Shown: positions 1-5,622 of the stretch, piece by piece
Layout: every line of letters begins with the position of its first letter
Numbering within the stretch: position 1 is the stretch's first letter
Origin: Kiritimatiellia bacterium
GTDB lineage: Bacteria; Verrucomicrobiota; Kiritimatiellia; RFP12; DVOR01
Reading direction: 5' to 3'
NCBI GenBank assembly: GCA_017457555.1
Contig: JAFTHG010000112.1
Span: 1-5,622, forward strand
DNA length: 5,622 bases
The notes under the pieces: model-generated
The model's database searches: none
Seen by the model: only the letters and a program-made list of their open reading frames with translations
What the model was told of the DNA's origin: nothing
Program-made: the position numbers and the translations under genes

Positions 1-1326
1 CAGAAGAATGGTTGGCAAGATGTAGGTCATGTATGTGCGTAAAGCATTGCTTAACTTCAAGCCGCATCCTTCATTTGCTTCCTTTAAGAAGTTGTCCCAG
101 CCCCAGTAGCGCTTACTGACGCAGAAGATGAGAAACGCTAATGCGCCGAGCGGTAAGGCAATATTAGAAACAAAGAAGTCTTCCAAATCAAGAATGTTTG
201 AACCCGGACCAAGAGGTTCGATTGTCTTTAGAATATTGAAGCCTAAAGCACAAGGAATGGCTAGCACGAGTAACAGCGGTGCGGTCGATGCGATGGCGCG
301 CATACGTGTGCACTGCGCTGTTTCCATCTTCATCGCTACGATGTTTTCAATCACGGCAATAACTGTTGTCAGAGCTGCAAGTGCTAAGAAAATAAAGAAT
401 GCCGAGCCAATCCAAACACCACCAGGCATTTGAGCAAACACCTTGGGCAACGTCATAAAGATGAGAGCTGGACCTTGGTTAGGACTGACATCATAGGCGA
501 AGCATGCTGGGAAGATGACTAAACCTGCCAAAAAGGCAACGCTTATGTCAATACCGATAATCTTTGCCGATTCACCAGCTAAAGAATATTTACGTGATGT
601 ATAACTGCCAAAAATAGACATTGAGCCAATGCCCAGTGACAACGTGAAGAAACTTTGTCCTAACGCATCAAAGATAATCTGCATGATGCTACGATCTTTC
701 AGAATTTCAAAAGAGGGCTTCAAGTAAAATGCTAAACCGCGTTCAGCGTTTGGCAGGGTTATGGCATAGATACATAAGCCGATGAGAAGAATGAAAAGTG
801 CGGTCATCATCTTTTTCGTGACGCTCTCAACGCCCTTCTTAAGGCCTAATGCAAAAACTCCAAATCCAATTAAGGCCACAAGAAAGGTCCAAATCAATTG
901 CGAAGACGCGCTCCCCACGAATGCCTCGAAAAAATCTTCAGCATCACTGAAATCCCACATCCCAGTAAGGAGTGCGAAGGGGTAAGCAAGCATCCATCCT
1001 GCCACGGTCATGTAGTACATCATCAACATCCAGTTGGCAGCGATTTGCAATTTAGAGATCGGTTTAAAAATCCCAGGTTTGGCAACGAGTACATCGTATG
1101 AAGCCGCAACAGAACGTTGCGAAGCACGTCCCACCGCAAACTCGGCTGTTAACATCGGCAAGCCGAATATCAACAAGAATACAATGTATAATAAGACAAA
1201 GAGGGCACCACCATTTTGGCCCACAATGTAAGGGAAACGCCACACGTTGCCTAGCCCAACGGCACATCCGGCAGAAACGAGTAAGAAGCCAAGACTTGTG
1301 GCGAGGGTTTCACGTTTTTCACTCAT
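1..1326 (-). CDS. Sodium-dependent transporter, NSS/SNF family (3' end missing)
   Basis: Inner-membrane symporter of the neurotransmitter:sodium symporter family (LeuT fold), which imports an amino acid or related amine with Na+. The reading frame is open for 442 codons from the ATG at 1326 to the window edge with no stop, so the C-terminus is missing. Family marks are clear. TM1 carries AVGLGNVWRFPY at residues 22-33; G20, A22, V23 and N27 fall at the same positions as the Na+-binding residues of LeuT, and R30 at its gate arginine. TM3 carries YYMTVAGW at 104-111, the unwound TM6 carries GQSFFTLSLGIGS at 223-235, and a GPALIFMTLP block lies at 285-294. Bacterial members usually have 440-510 residues in 11-12 helices, so probably only a short tail is lost. 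The start overlaps the sixA stop as ATGA, which suggests translational coupling. The substrate cannot be read from the sequence; tyrosine, tryptophan or another amino acid are all possible. Confidence 0.93.
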   Translation of the reverse strand, partial: MSEKRETLATSLGFLLVSAGCAVGLGNVWRFPYIVGQNGGALFVLLYIVFLLIFGLPMLTAEFAVGRASQRSVAASYDVLVAKPGIFKPISKLQIAANWMLMMYYMTVAGWMLAYPFALLTGMWDFSDAEDFFEAFVGSASSQLIWTFLVALIGFGVFALGLKKGVESVTKKMMTALFILLIGLCIYAITLPNAERGLAFYLKPSFEILKDRSIMQIIFDALGQSFFTLSLGIGSMSIFGSYTSRKYSLAGESAKIIGIDISVAFLAGLVIFPACFAYDVSPNQGPALIFMTLPKVFAQMPGGVWIGSAFFIFLALAALTTVIAVIENIVAMKMETAQCTRMRAIASTAPLLLVLAIPCALGFNILKTIEPLGPGSNILDLEDFFVSNIALPLGALAFLIFCVSKRYWGWDNFLKEANEGCGLKLSNALRTYMTYILPTILL

Positions 1327-1781
1327 AATAGGTTCCTTCCGCAATCATTAAACCAAAGAAATTTCCAACGATTGTCAATTTTTTCAAACGCCATAACGGT
1401 ACACGTGTCAAAGAGAGTGGGAGCTTGAAGATTCAAGTGGCGAGCCAGTTCTCCGATAGAGCACATGTGTCCCACAACAAGGATGTCGCGTGCATCCAAG
1501 GCTTCCAATATTGCACGCATTGTTTCCGGATCGCCGTCAGGGGCGAAATCGTGCGTTTCGATTGGATCGTATGGGAGATCAAGTGTCTTCATAATCCAAT
1601 CTGCGGTTTCACGAGCACGCAAATAGCCACTGGTGATGACCACATCGGGCTGAGCCTTCTGGCTTTTGAGATAGGTGCCGACCGCTTGAGCTTGTGCTTC
1701 ACCGTGTGGGGAGAGCCCGGGACCAAGCTTCGATGTGTATTCGGCTCTGTAAGCTCCATGTCGAACAAGAAAAAGACGCAT
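1323..1781 (-). CDS. sixA: SixA-type phosphohistidine phosphatase (histidine phosphatase superfamily)
   Basis: Small cytoplasmic phosphatase of 152 residues, the usual SixA size (E. coli SixA has 161). It matches branch 1 of the histidine phosphatase superfamily. The RHG motif at 7-9 holds the phospho-accepting His8, SGYLRARETA at 51-60 supplies the phosphate-pocket arginine (R55), and VGHM at 103-106 supplies the second catalytic histidine (H105). E. coli SixA dephosphorylates phosphohistidine on phosphotransfer proteins, namely ArcB and the nitrogen-PTS protein NPr; the partner here is unknown. The protein lacks the extra domains of phosphoglycerate mutases, but a small-molecule phosphatase role cannot be excluded. 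The gene starts 26 bases after the pcnB stop with only a weak GCGAGA-like ribosome site, and its TGA overlaps the ATG of the transporter. Both points suggest it is translated from the pcnB-sixA-transporter message. Confidence 0.88.
   Translation of the reverse strand: MRLFLVRHGAYRAEYTSKLGPGLSPHGEAQAQAVGTYLKSQKAQPDVVITSGYLRARETADWIMKTLDLPYDPIETHDFAPDGDPETMRAILEALDARDILVVGHMCSIGELARHLNLQAPTLFDTCTVMAFEKIDNRWKFLWFNDCGRNLL
1333..1340 (-). promoter_or_regulatory. Ribosome binding site of the transporter, inside sixA
   Basis: GGAAGGAA on the minus strand ends 6 bases before the transporter ATG at 1326. It lies within the last codons of sixA. It supports the ATG that overlaps the sixA stop as the true start, and it fits termination-reinitiation coupling. 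It is the clearest Shine-Dalgarno site among the minus-strand genes here. Confidence 0.7.
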
Positions 1782-1807
1782 ATTGATTCTCGCTTTGAGG
1801 TGAGCGC

Positions 1808-3199
1808 TTACGTTTGGGATTGAGATGCGGTGGCTGGTTGTGTGCCTGTGTGTTTTACAGGTGCACCGATGCGTTGCTTCCGACGACCCCGTGGCCGTCT
1901 GCGGCGCGCTTTACGTGAATGAGGATTTACGGGTAAAACAACGTCAGCATTATCCTCACGGCGTGCGGCTGGACCAGCCTTCCGATAAAGTTGTTTCCAT
2001 GCATCAATCTTCCACGGATGTTCAGGGAAGAGAAGTTTGAAGACTTCTGCACCTTGCAGAATCTCAGGGAAAAGACCGTGATTGATAAACCGAATGTCCC
2101 GACTGGAAGTAGCTTCCGGTGTATTGGTAAAGCGGGATGCGAGTTCCAAAATGTCAACGGCTGTCATCCAGAGTGCACGGGGAAAACGGTAGTATTTAAC
2201 CATTGGGGTCAATACTTTTTCTGCTGCAATCCGGCGGATATGATTAACGTTTGTACGCTTGGCACTCCCTTGCTTCAGACAAATCTTTTCCACAGTTTCG
2301 GCCACTAAAGGTTGAAACAGCATCGCAAAGGCTACCGCATTAGAAGGTTCTTGCTTTTGTGCAAAGGTGTCTAAAGCATAGAGTGCAGCCCACACTCGCG
2401 TTTCATGATCGTGATGTTCGTGCATCCACTTGGCTAATGGGGGTAATAAATTGTCTAAAAGACCATACTCATAGGCGAGTCGGATGGAGCGCTCGGTGGC
2501 TCCATGCACAAAGAGACGTTGGATTTCTTCACAAATACGTGAAATGGACGCATTGGCGAGCTCATGGGCATAACGTTTCATCGCCTTAATGTCATTCGTG
2601 CAAATTTCAAAATTGAGCTTTGCTGCGAAGCGAACCGCACGCATCATACGTACAGGATCTTCACGAAAACGAATGCATGGATCACCGATAGAGCGAATGC
2701 ACTTGTCATGCAAATCCTTCAGACCACCAACGTAGTCAATGATGGAGAATGTTTTAATGTCGTAAAAAAGGCCATTGACGGTAAAGTCACGACGGAGTGC
2801 ATCTTCTTGTGGCGTGCCAAACGTATTGTCTTCCGATTGATAAAGCCCGTGTTCATCCTGAACGGCATTTGGGTTTGGAGCCTTGCGGAATGTTGCCGTT
2901 TCAATCACTTTTTTGCCAAAGACAATATGGGCTAAGCGGAATCGCTTACCTACCAAAAAACAATTCTTGAAGTTGTAACGGATCTCATTCGGGCGGGCAT
3001 CCGTACCAATATCAAAATCTTTTGGCTTACGTCCTAATAAGAGATCGCGGACACTGCCACCCACCAGATAGGCTTCATAATTCAGTGAGGCCAGGCGGTA
3101 GAGAACTTTGAGAGCATCCGGGTCAATATCCCGACGGGAAAGGGTGTGTTCTGCTCGTGGAATTATTTTGGGTTTATTACGTTTGCGTAGGAAAAACAT
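1808..3199 (-). CDS. pcnB: Poly(A) polymerase I
   Basis: Template-independent polymerase that adds A tails to RNA 3' ends and so marks RNA for exonuclease decay in the cytoplasm. The 463 residues match the usual PcnB length. In order: ISR-IDP-like entry (SRRDIDPDALKVLYRL, 21-36); nucleotidyltransferase core with LVGGSVRDLLLG at 45-56 and the metal-binding pair in DFD (D61, D63); probable third carboxylate E100 in VIETATFR; RRDFTVNGLFYD at 136-147; RNA/nucleotide-binding DPVRMMRAVRFAAKLNF at 181-197; then a helical body. LVGKRFRLAHI at 82-92 is the block typical of bacterial poly(A) polymerases and sets them apart from CCA-adding enzymes. A strongly basic tail (RKARRRRPRGRRKQR, 429-443) is also typical of PcnB and ends in a Q/T/S-rich stretch. 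The ATG at 3199 is the only possible start near the conserved N-terminus, because an in-frame TGA lies 21 bases upstream. No good Shine-Dalgarno site precedes it. It heads the operon with sixA and the transporter. Confidence 0.95.
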   Translation of the reverse strand: MFFLRKRNKPKIIPRAEHTLSRRDIDPDALKVLYRLASLNYEAYLVGGSVRDLLLGRKPKDFDIGTDARPNEIRYNFKNCFLVGKRFRLAHIVFGKKVIETATFRKAPNPNAVQDEHGLYQSEDNTFGTPQEDALRRDFTVNGLFYDIKTFSIIDYVGGLKDLHDKCIRSIGDPCIRFREDPVRMMRAVRFAAKLNFEICTNDIKAMKRYAHELANASISRICEEIQRLFVHGATERSIRLAYEYGLLDNLLPPLAKWMHEHHDHETRVWAALYALDTFAQKQEPSNAVAFAMLFQPLVAETVEKICLKQGSAKRTNVNHIRRIAAEKVLTPMVKYYRFPRALWMTAVDILELASRFTNTPEATSSRDIRFINHGLFPEILQGAEVFKLLFPEHPWKIDAWKQLYRKAGPAARREDNADVVLPVNPHSRKARRRRPRGRRKQRIGAPVKHTGTQPATASQSQT

Positions 3200-3242
3200 A
3201 TCACAATCGTTTCTGTGTCAATCATTGGGACATCGCAACATT

Positions 3243-3278
3243 ACGATATGGGATGGATGAAAACGCATCCCATATCGT
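3243..3278 (-). terminator. Perfect 13-bp hairpin after the transglutaminase-like gene
   Basis: The arms ACGATATGGGATG (3243-3255) and CATCCCATATCGT (3266-3278) are exact reverse complements around a 10-base loop. The hairpin begins 11 bases past the stop codon of the secreted-protein gene and sits before pcnB, where a terminator would be expected. Read on the minus strand it is followed by AATGTTGCG rather than a run of T, so it is not a textbook intrinsic terminator. It may end transcription weakly, act with a termination factor, or protect the upstream message from 3' exonucleases. The rest of the 90-base gap (3200-3289) shows no other clear signal. Confidence 0.65.
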
Positions 3279-3289
3279 GAAGTGGTTGA

Positions 3290-5419
3290 TTACCAGGCAT
3301 TCTCTTCTGCCTGACGACGTTGCCGCTCTTCTTTAACGTTCCGCGCTTTATTCTGTTCTCCGGCGAGGCGCACCTTGTCATATTTGTCGTTCAAACGCTG
3401 CACCTCGGCCAAGAAAGGCGAATTGCTCAACTTCTTCTGATACTTCAATTCTTCAACTACTGCCTTAGCATAGGCATTTTTGTCTTGCACCCATTCAATG
3501 CGGCTGTGAGCGTACTTCGGATCGCCTTCGTCCGGGATGTTTGTAAATGCACCAATAAAGATAGCGTTCCGAATAAAGAGGGCCCACTCATTCTTTGTCT
3601 TCTTTGTATTCCGTTGGCCGGAGTTGGAGAAGTTTGAGCGCAAGAGTGCGGTCAAATCTGCACCTGCCTGCGTATTCCCAAAGTCGGTGTTACGGGCTAA
3701 TGCCTTGTCTCCTGTGCAACCATCCGTAACACTTACGAAGTAGTTGGAGAAGCCCTGAATCAGGTCCAAAATCTTGGAAGCTTCACCCTTTCGGGCTGCA
3801 GCAAGGCGAAAGACGACATCGGTATTTGCGATGTTGAGCAACATCGCCGAACGTAAGAGCGCCTCTTGTTGTGCCGTTGTCGCATTCTTCCAACTCTCTG
3901 TGGAAGCGGTGTACATATCCAGAATGTGCATTGCCATCCGGGAGTCTTCCCACGGCGCTAAGCCTACGTTCATCGCTTCACATAAACCGATGTGCCAGCG
4001 AATATTGTTACGCAGATAGTTGTCACTATTGTGTGGCAACATTAATTGGAAACCTGTTAACTTTGTCTTTTCGTCTGTTACCGGACCATAGATTGGTGGC
4101 AACAGCCAGCCCACCGTTGATACTGCAATCGTATCAACGGAGTGATGCTGTTCAGTATAAAACTTACCATTGCGATAGGCATACGTCATGAAGGCTCGGT
4201 GACCGGGCTGCCCCATGCCCTGTGCCGGCGTTCCAATTGAACGCTGTGCAAATTCTGCCATCGTTGAGAGACGACCACATACACCCCCATCTGTTAAAAT
4301 ACGAGGCGATGCATCCGGATGCCAATTACCATCGTTGTAACGGATTTCAGGCTTGGTGTAATCAAAAGAGTAGGTGGCATAGCCCGGCACCGACCCTTTA
4401 GTCTTATACATCACCCACCAATACGTGGATTCATCCAAGGGATCCTCTTGCGTCAAAAGCAATAACAAGGGCCATGGCGCTTTGGATAGGGGAAAGAGGT
4501 TGGAGCGCTCTGCGCCTTTTTCCTCGTAGCGCATAATACGCAAGCAGAGGTTGTCTGTGACCGATCCATTCATACGAGGCGGATAACGTCCTGCTACGTG
4601 AGCGATTTTGTCCCAGGGTAATTTTTTAGGTTCGCGTCCTTCGGAGAGTTTGATGCCGGTCTTATTGTAGAACTGATGTGCGGAGAGTTCCATGATCTCA
4701 TAAATCTTGGTCTTCCCATTCTGCTTCAACCAGTTCACCGTCCGTTTGGCATCATTATCATCGCCAAGTGAGAATTGGTTGTGCAACCGCTGCATCCATT
4801 CCTGCTTTGCCCGCTCATCCTTAAAAACGTTCCCATTTGAGTCACGCGCCAATGCGCTTTCTGCTGGAGGCGTGACGTCGTGGTTGACGGACCACCCTTG
4901 TCGCCGTGCGACATCTTGTTCCAGTTCTTCTTTACGTTTGGGATCCCATGTAAAATTGCGACTGGCGATATGTCCGTATCGGTCAGCCGTGAGCGAACTG
5001 TCCAGCAAGCGTTCACCACGATAACGCACGGCAAATGCAATTAAGAGTTGTTCGTACTTCTCTGCATAGACAGGACCAACCAACTTGGCCAACTTCACAA
5101 AGTTGTGGATGACATTTGGATTCGGTGGATACTCTAAAGCAAAGGTCGCATTCAGCACGGCCGGATGCTCGATCAGCCAATCCCAAGTCTTTTCGCTGAA
5201 TTTTAAATGTGGCGTCACTTGACGCAAGCAGTGGTCAAAGAAAGCATCACGCACTTCCTCATTGAAGATGAAGCCCGAATCATATAAGGCGGCGTCCAAC
5301 CAGCGTAAATCGCCATTATCCGTAATCGGAATGGGACTCTTGTATGCGCCTAAATCCTTCACCTGTGCTGACGCAAACACAGGGAGCAATGCCATAAGGC
5401 TGAACAATACGTATTTCAT
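3290..5419 (-). CDS. Secreted transglutaminase-like protein of unknown function
   Basis: Large exported protein of 709 residues from the ATG at 5419. Residues 1-18 form a Sec signal peptide: MKYV, a hydrophobic core, then ASA before Q19. No lipobox cysteine is seen, so it is probably periplasmic or secreted. A helical, charged region fills about 20-340. The core near 375-425 carries GGVCG (Cys381) followed 26 residues later by PGHRAF (His407), the arrangement of a transglutaminase/papain-like Cys-His pair. The usual third residue, Asp about 15 after the His, is not obvious; Glu423 lies there. A further helical region follows, and the C-terminus is a highly charged helix rich in K, R, E and Q. 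Family members I recall are uncharacterised; peptide or protein crosslinking or hydrolysis is only a guess. Longer starts at 5425 (ATG) and 5437 (TTG) exist, but they would put extra residues before the signal peptide and fall beside or within the predicted -10 box. The gene has its own promoter and is followed by a hairpin. Confidence 0.78.
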   Translation of the reverse strand: MKYVLFSLMALLPVFASAQVKDLGAYKSPIPITDNGDLRWLDAALYDSGFIFNEEVRDAFFDHCLRQVTPHLKFSEKTWDWLIEHPAVLNATFALEYPPNPNVIHNFVKLAKLVGPVYAEKYEQLLIAFAVRYRGERLLDSSLTADRYGHIASRNFTWDPKRKEELEQDVARRQGWSVNHDVTPPAESALARDSNGNVFKDERAKQEWMQRLHNQFSLGDDNDAKRTVNWLKQNGKTKIYEIMELSAHQFYNKTGIKLSEGREPKKLPWDKIAHVAGRYPPRMNGSVTDNLCLRIMRYEEKGAERSNLFPLSKAPWPLLLLLTQEDPLDESTYWWVMYKTKGSVPGYATYSFDYTKPEIRYNDGNWHPDASPRILTDGGVCGRLSTMAEFAQRSIGTPAQGMGQPGHRAFMTYAYRNGKFYTEQHHSVDTIAVSTVGWLLPPIYGPVTDEKTKLTGFQLMLPHNSDNYLRNNIRWHIGLCEAMNVGLAPWEDSRMAMHILDMYTASTESWKNATTAQQEALLRSAMLLNIANTDVVFRLAAARKGEASKILDLIQGFSNYFVSVTDGCTGDKALARNTDFGNTQAGADLTALLRSNFSNSGQRNTKKTKNEWALFIRNAIFIGAFTNIPDEGDPKYAHSRIEWVQDKNAYAKAVVEELKYQKKLSNSPFLAEVQRLNDKYDKVRLAGEQNKARNVKEERQRRQAEENAW

Positions 5420-5427
5420 AACCATAT

Positions 5428-5456
5428 AATATAACAAAAAGAGAAGGTCTTTTCAA
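5428..5456 (-). promoter_or_regulatory. Sigma-70-type promoter of the transglutaminase-like gene
   Basis: On the minus strand a TTGAAA -35 box (5456-5451), a 17-base spacer and a TATATT -10 box (5433-5428) match the housekeeping consensus well. Transcription would start near 5420-5422, one to a few bases before the ATG at 5419. No ribosome binding site lies between, so the message would be leaderless or nearly so. An inverted repeat TCAAAG-N14-CTTTGA (5453-5478) overlaps the -35 box and could be an operator, but the arms are short. Confidence 0.5.
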
Positions 5457-5487
5457 AGATTCTCTTATGGAACTTTGAGGCCACGTG

Positions 5488-5513
5488 ATGTGTCATAGTA
5501 ATGTGCACCGAAG
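5488..5513 (+). repeat. Direct repeat copy 1 (transposon end motif)
   Basis: The copy begins ATGTGTCAT and ends AATGTGCACCGAAG, with three variable bases (AGT) between. It matches the second copy at 23 of 26 bases, and the copies are offset by 57 bases. It contains the palindrome GTGCAC (5503-5508). It is a probable transposase binding site or terminal repeat. Confidence 0.75.
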
Positions 5514-5544
5514 AAAAATCCAGTTATGTCACACTATTGCTCCT

Positions 5545-5570
5545 ATGTGTCATTTGAATGTGCACCGAAG
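5545..5570 (+). repeat. Direct repeat copy 2 (transposon end motif)
   Basis: It is the same as copy 1 except for the three middle bases (TTG instead of AGT), and again contains GTGCAC (5560-5565). Its last three bases, AAG, are part of the ribosome binding site of the following gene, so a protein bound here could block translation or transcription of the transposase. A looser TGTCA-type match lies between the copies near 5527-5543, too weak to call. Confidence 0.75.
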
Positions 5571-5573
5571 GAG
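5568..5573 (+). promoter_or_regulatory. Ribosome binding site of the probable transposase
   Basis: AAGGAG lies 7 bases before the ATG at 5581, a near-ideal Shine-Dalgarno site. It fixes the start codon and supports the very short open frame at the window edge as a real gene. It is stronger than any site before the minus-strand genes, as often seen in mobile genes. Confidence 0.7.
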
Positions 5574-5580
5574 CTACGCC

Positions 5581-5622
5581 ATGACAGCAAAAACAACGAG
5601 GGAATACATGACTAAAATGAAG
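5581..5622 (+). CDS. Probable transposase, N-terminus only (integrase-core type)
   Basis: Only 14 codons lie in the window: MTAKTTREYMTKMK, with no stop. A strong ribosome binding site and the flanking direct repeats support it as a gene. The start resembles transposases that open with a TTREY-like helix before a helix-turn-helix and an rve/DDE integrase core, as I recall from integrase-catalytic-domain proteins in environmental bacteria. That recognition rests on very few residues, so the family is uncertain. If correct, the enzyme cuts the element's repeat-bearing ends and moves it. It is transcribed divergently from the secreted protein gene. Confidence 0.5.
   Translation, partial: MTAKTTREYMTKMK

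Larger units (their letters stand above)
5488..5622 (+). mobile_element. Left end of a probable insertion sequence (partial)
   Basis: Two 26-base direct repeats lie just upstream of a well-translated open frame whose first residues look like the start of an integrase-core (DDE) transposase. Repeated subterminal motifs before the transposase gene are common in insertion sequences, where they bind the transposase. The element would run rightward out of the window. The outer boundary is probably near the TGTGTCAT at 5489-5496, but the far end and any target duplication are not visible, so the exact edge and family are unproven. Confidence 0.5.

Noticed and set aside
128..1328. Several plus-strand and minus-strand open frames of 65-101 codons within the transporter region
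   Set aside because: The minus-strand frame from 1326 encodes a continuous, clearly recognisable NSS transporter across the whole stretch; the others are out-of-frame shadows with no family resemblance.
3216..3221. TTGACA on the minus strand as a -35 box for pcnB
   Set aside because: A -10 at 16-18 bases would read like TGTTTT and fall at or inside the pcnB start codon; no convincing -10 box exists, so it is not called as a promoter.
3243..3278. Hairpin as part of a CRISPR or attachment site
   Set aside because: It is a single stem with no repeated units, spacers or integrase gene nearby; a position just after a stop codon fits a transcript-end element.
1425..5040. Open frames of 61-132 codons antisense to or out of frame with sixA, pcnB and the secreted-protein gene
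   Set aside because: They show no motifs or signal sequences, lack convincing ribosome sites, and overlap genes with strong family evidence.
5420..5437. Longer start of the secreted protein at TTG 5437 or ATG 5425
   Set aside because: Both sit beside or inside the predicted -10 box and add residues ahead of a classic MKYV signal peptide; the ATG at 5419 fits better.

Overview
The window is chromosomal DNA of roughly even base composition. Four genes or gene parts lie on the minus strand, and what looks like the left end of an insertion sequence enters from the right on the plus strand. Read in the direction of transcription (right to left), the minus-strand order is: a secreted transglutaminase-like protein of unknown role; a hairpin; poly(A) polymerase I (pcnB); a SixA-type histidine phosphatase (sixA); and a sodium-dependent transporter of the NSS/SNF family whose 3' end lies outside the window.

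Organism: PcnB with a basic C-terminal tail, together with a Sec-exported protein, points to a Gram-negative-type bacterium. The large secreted protein, with a helical N-terminal region and a central Cys/His transglutaminase-like core, resembles proteins I associate with the Planctomycetota/Verrucomicrobiota/Lentisphaerota group. That assignment is from memory and is low confidence; nothing here fixes a genus.

Layout: 5488-5622 holds two near-identical 26-base direct repeats, a strong ribosome binding site and the first 14 codons of a probable transposase. The stretch 5420-5487 holds the promoter of the secreted protein, placed so close to the start codon that the message may be leaderless. 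The secreted protein gene occupies 5419-3290. The 90-base gap at 3200-3289 holds a perfect 13-base-pair hairpin. The genes pcnB (3199-1808), sixA (1781-1323) and the transporter (1326 to beyond the left edge) are tightly packed. A 26-base gap separates the first two and a 4-base ATGA overlap joins the last two, so they very probably form one operon.

How they fit together: pcnB acts in RNA 3'-end tailing and decay, SixA removes phosphate from phosphohistidine proteins, and the transporter imports an amino acid or similar amine with sodium. No single pathway joins them, and the operon may be only a co-expressed housekeeping cluster. I found no CRISPR array, tRNA, rRNA or clear defence system. 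The least explained parts are the secreted transglutaminase-like protein with its compact promoter and the repeat-bearing transposon end next to it.
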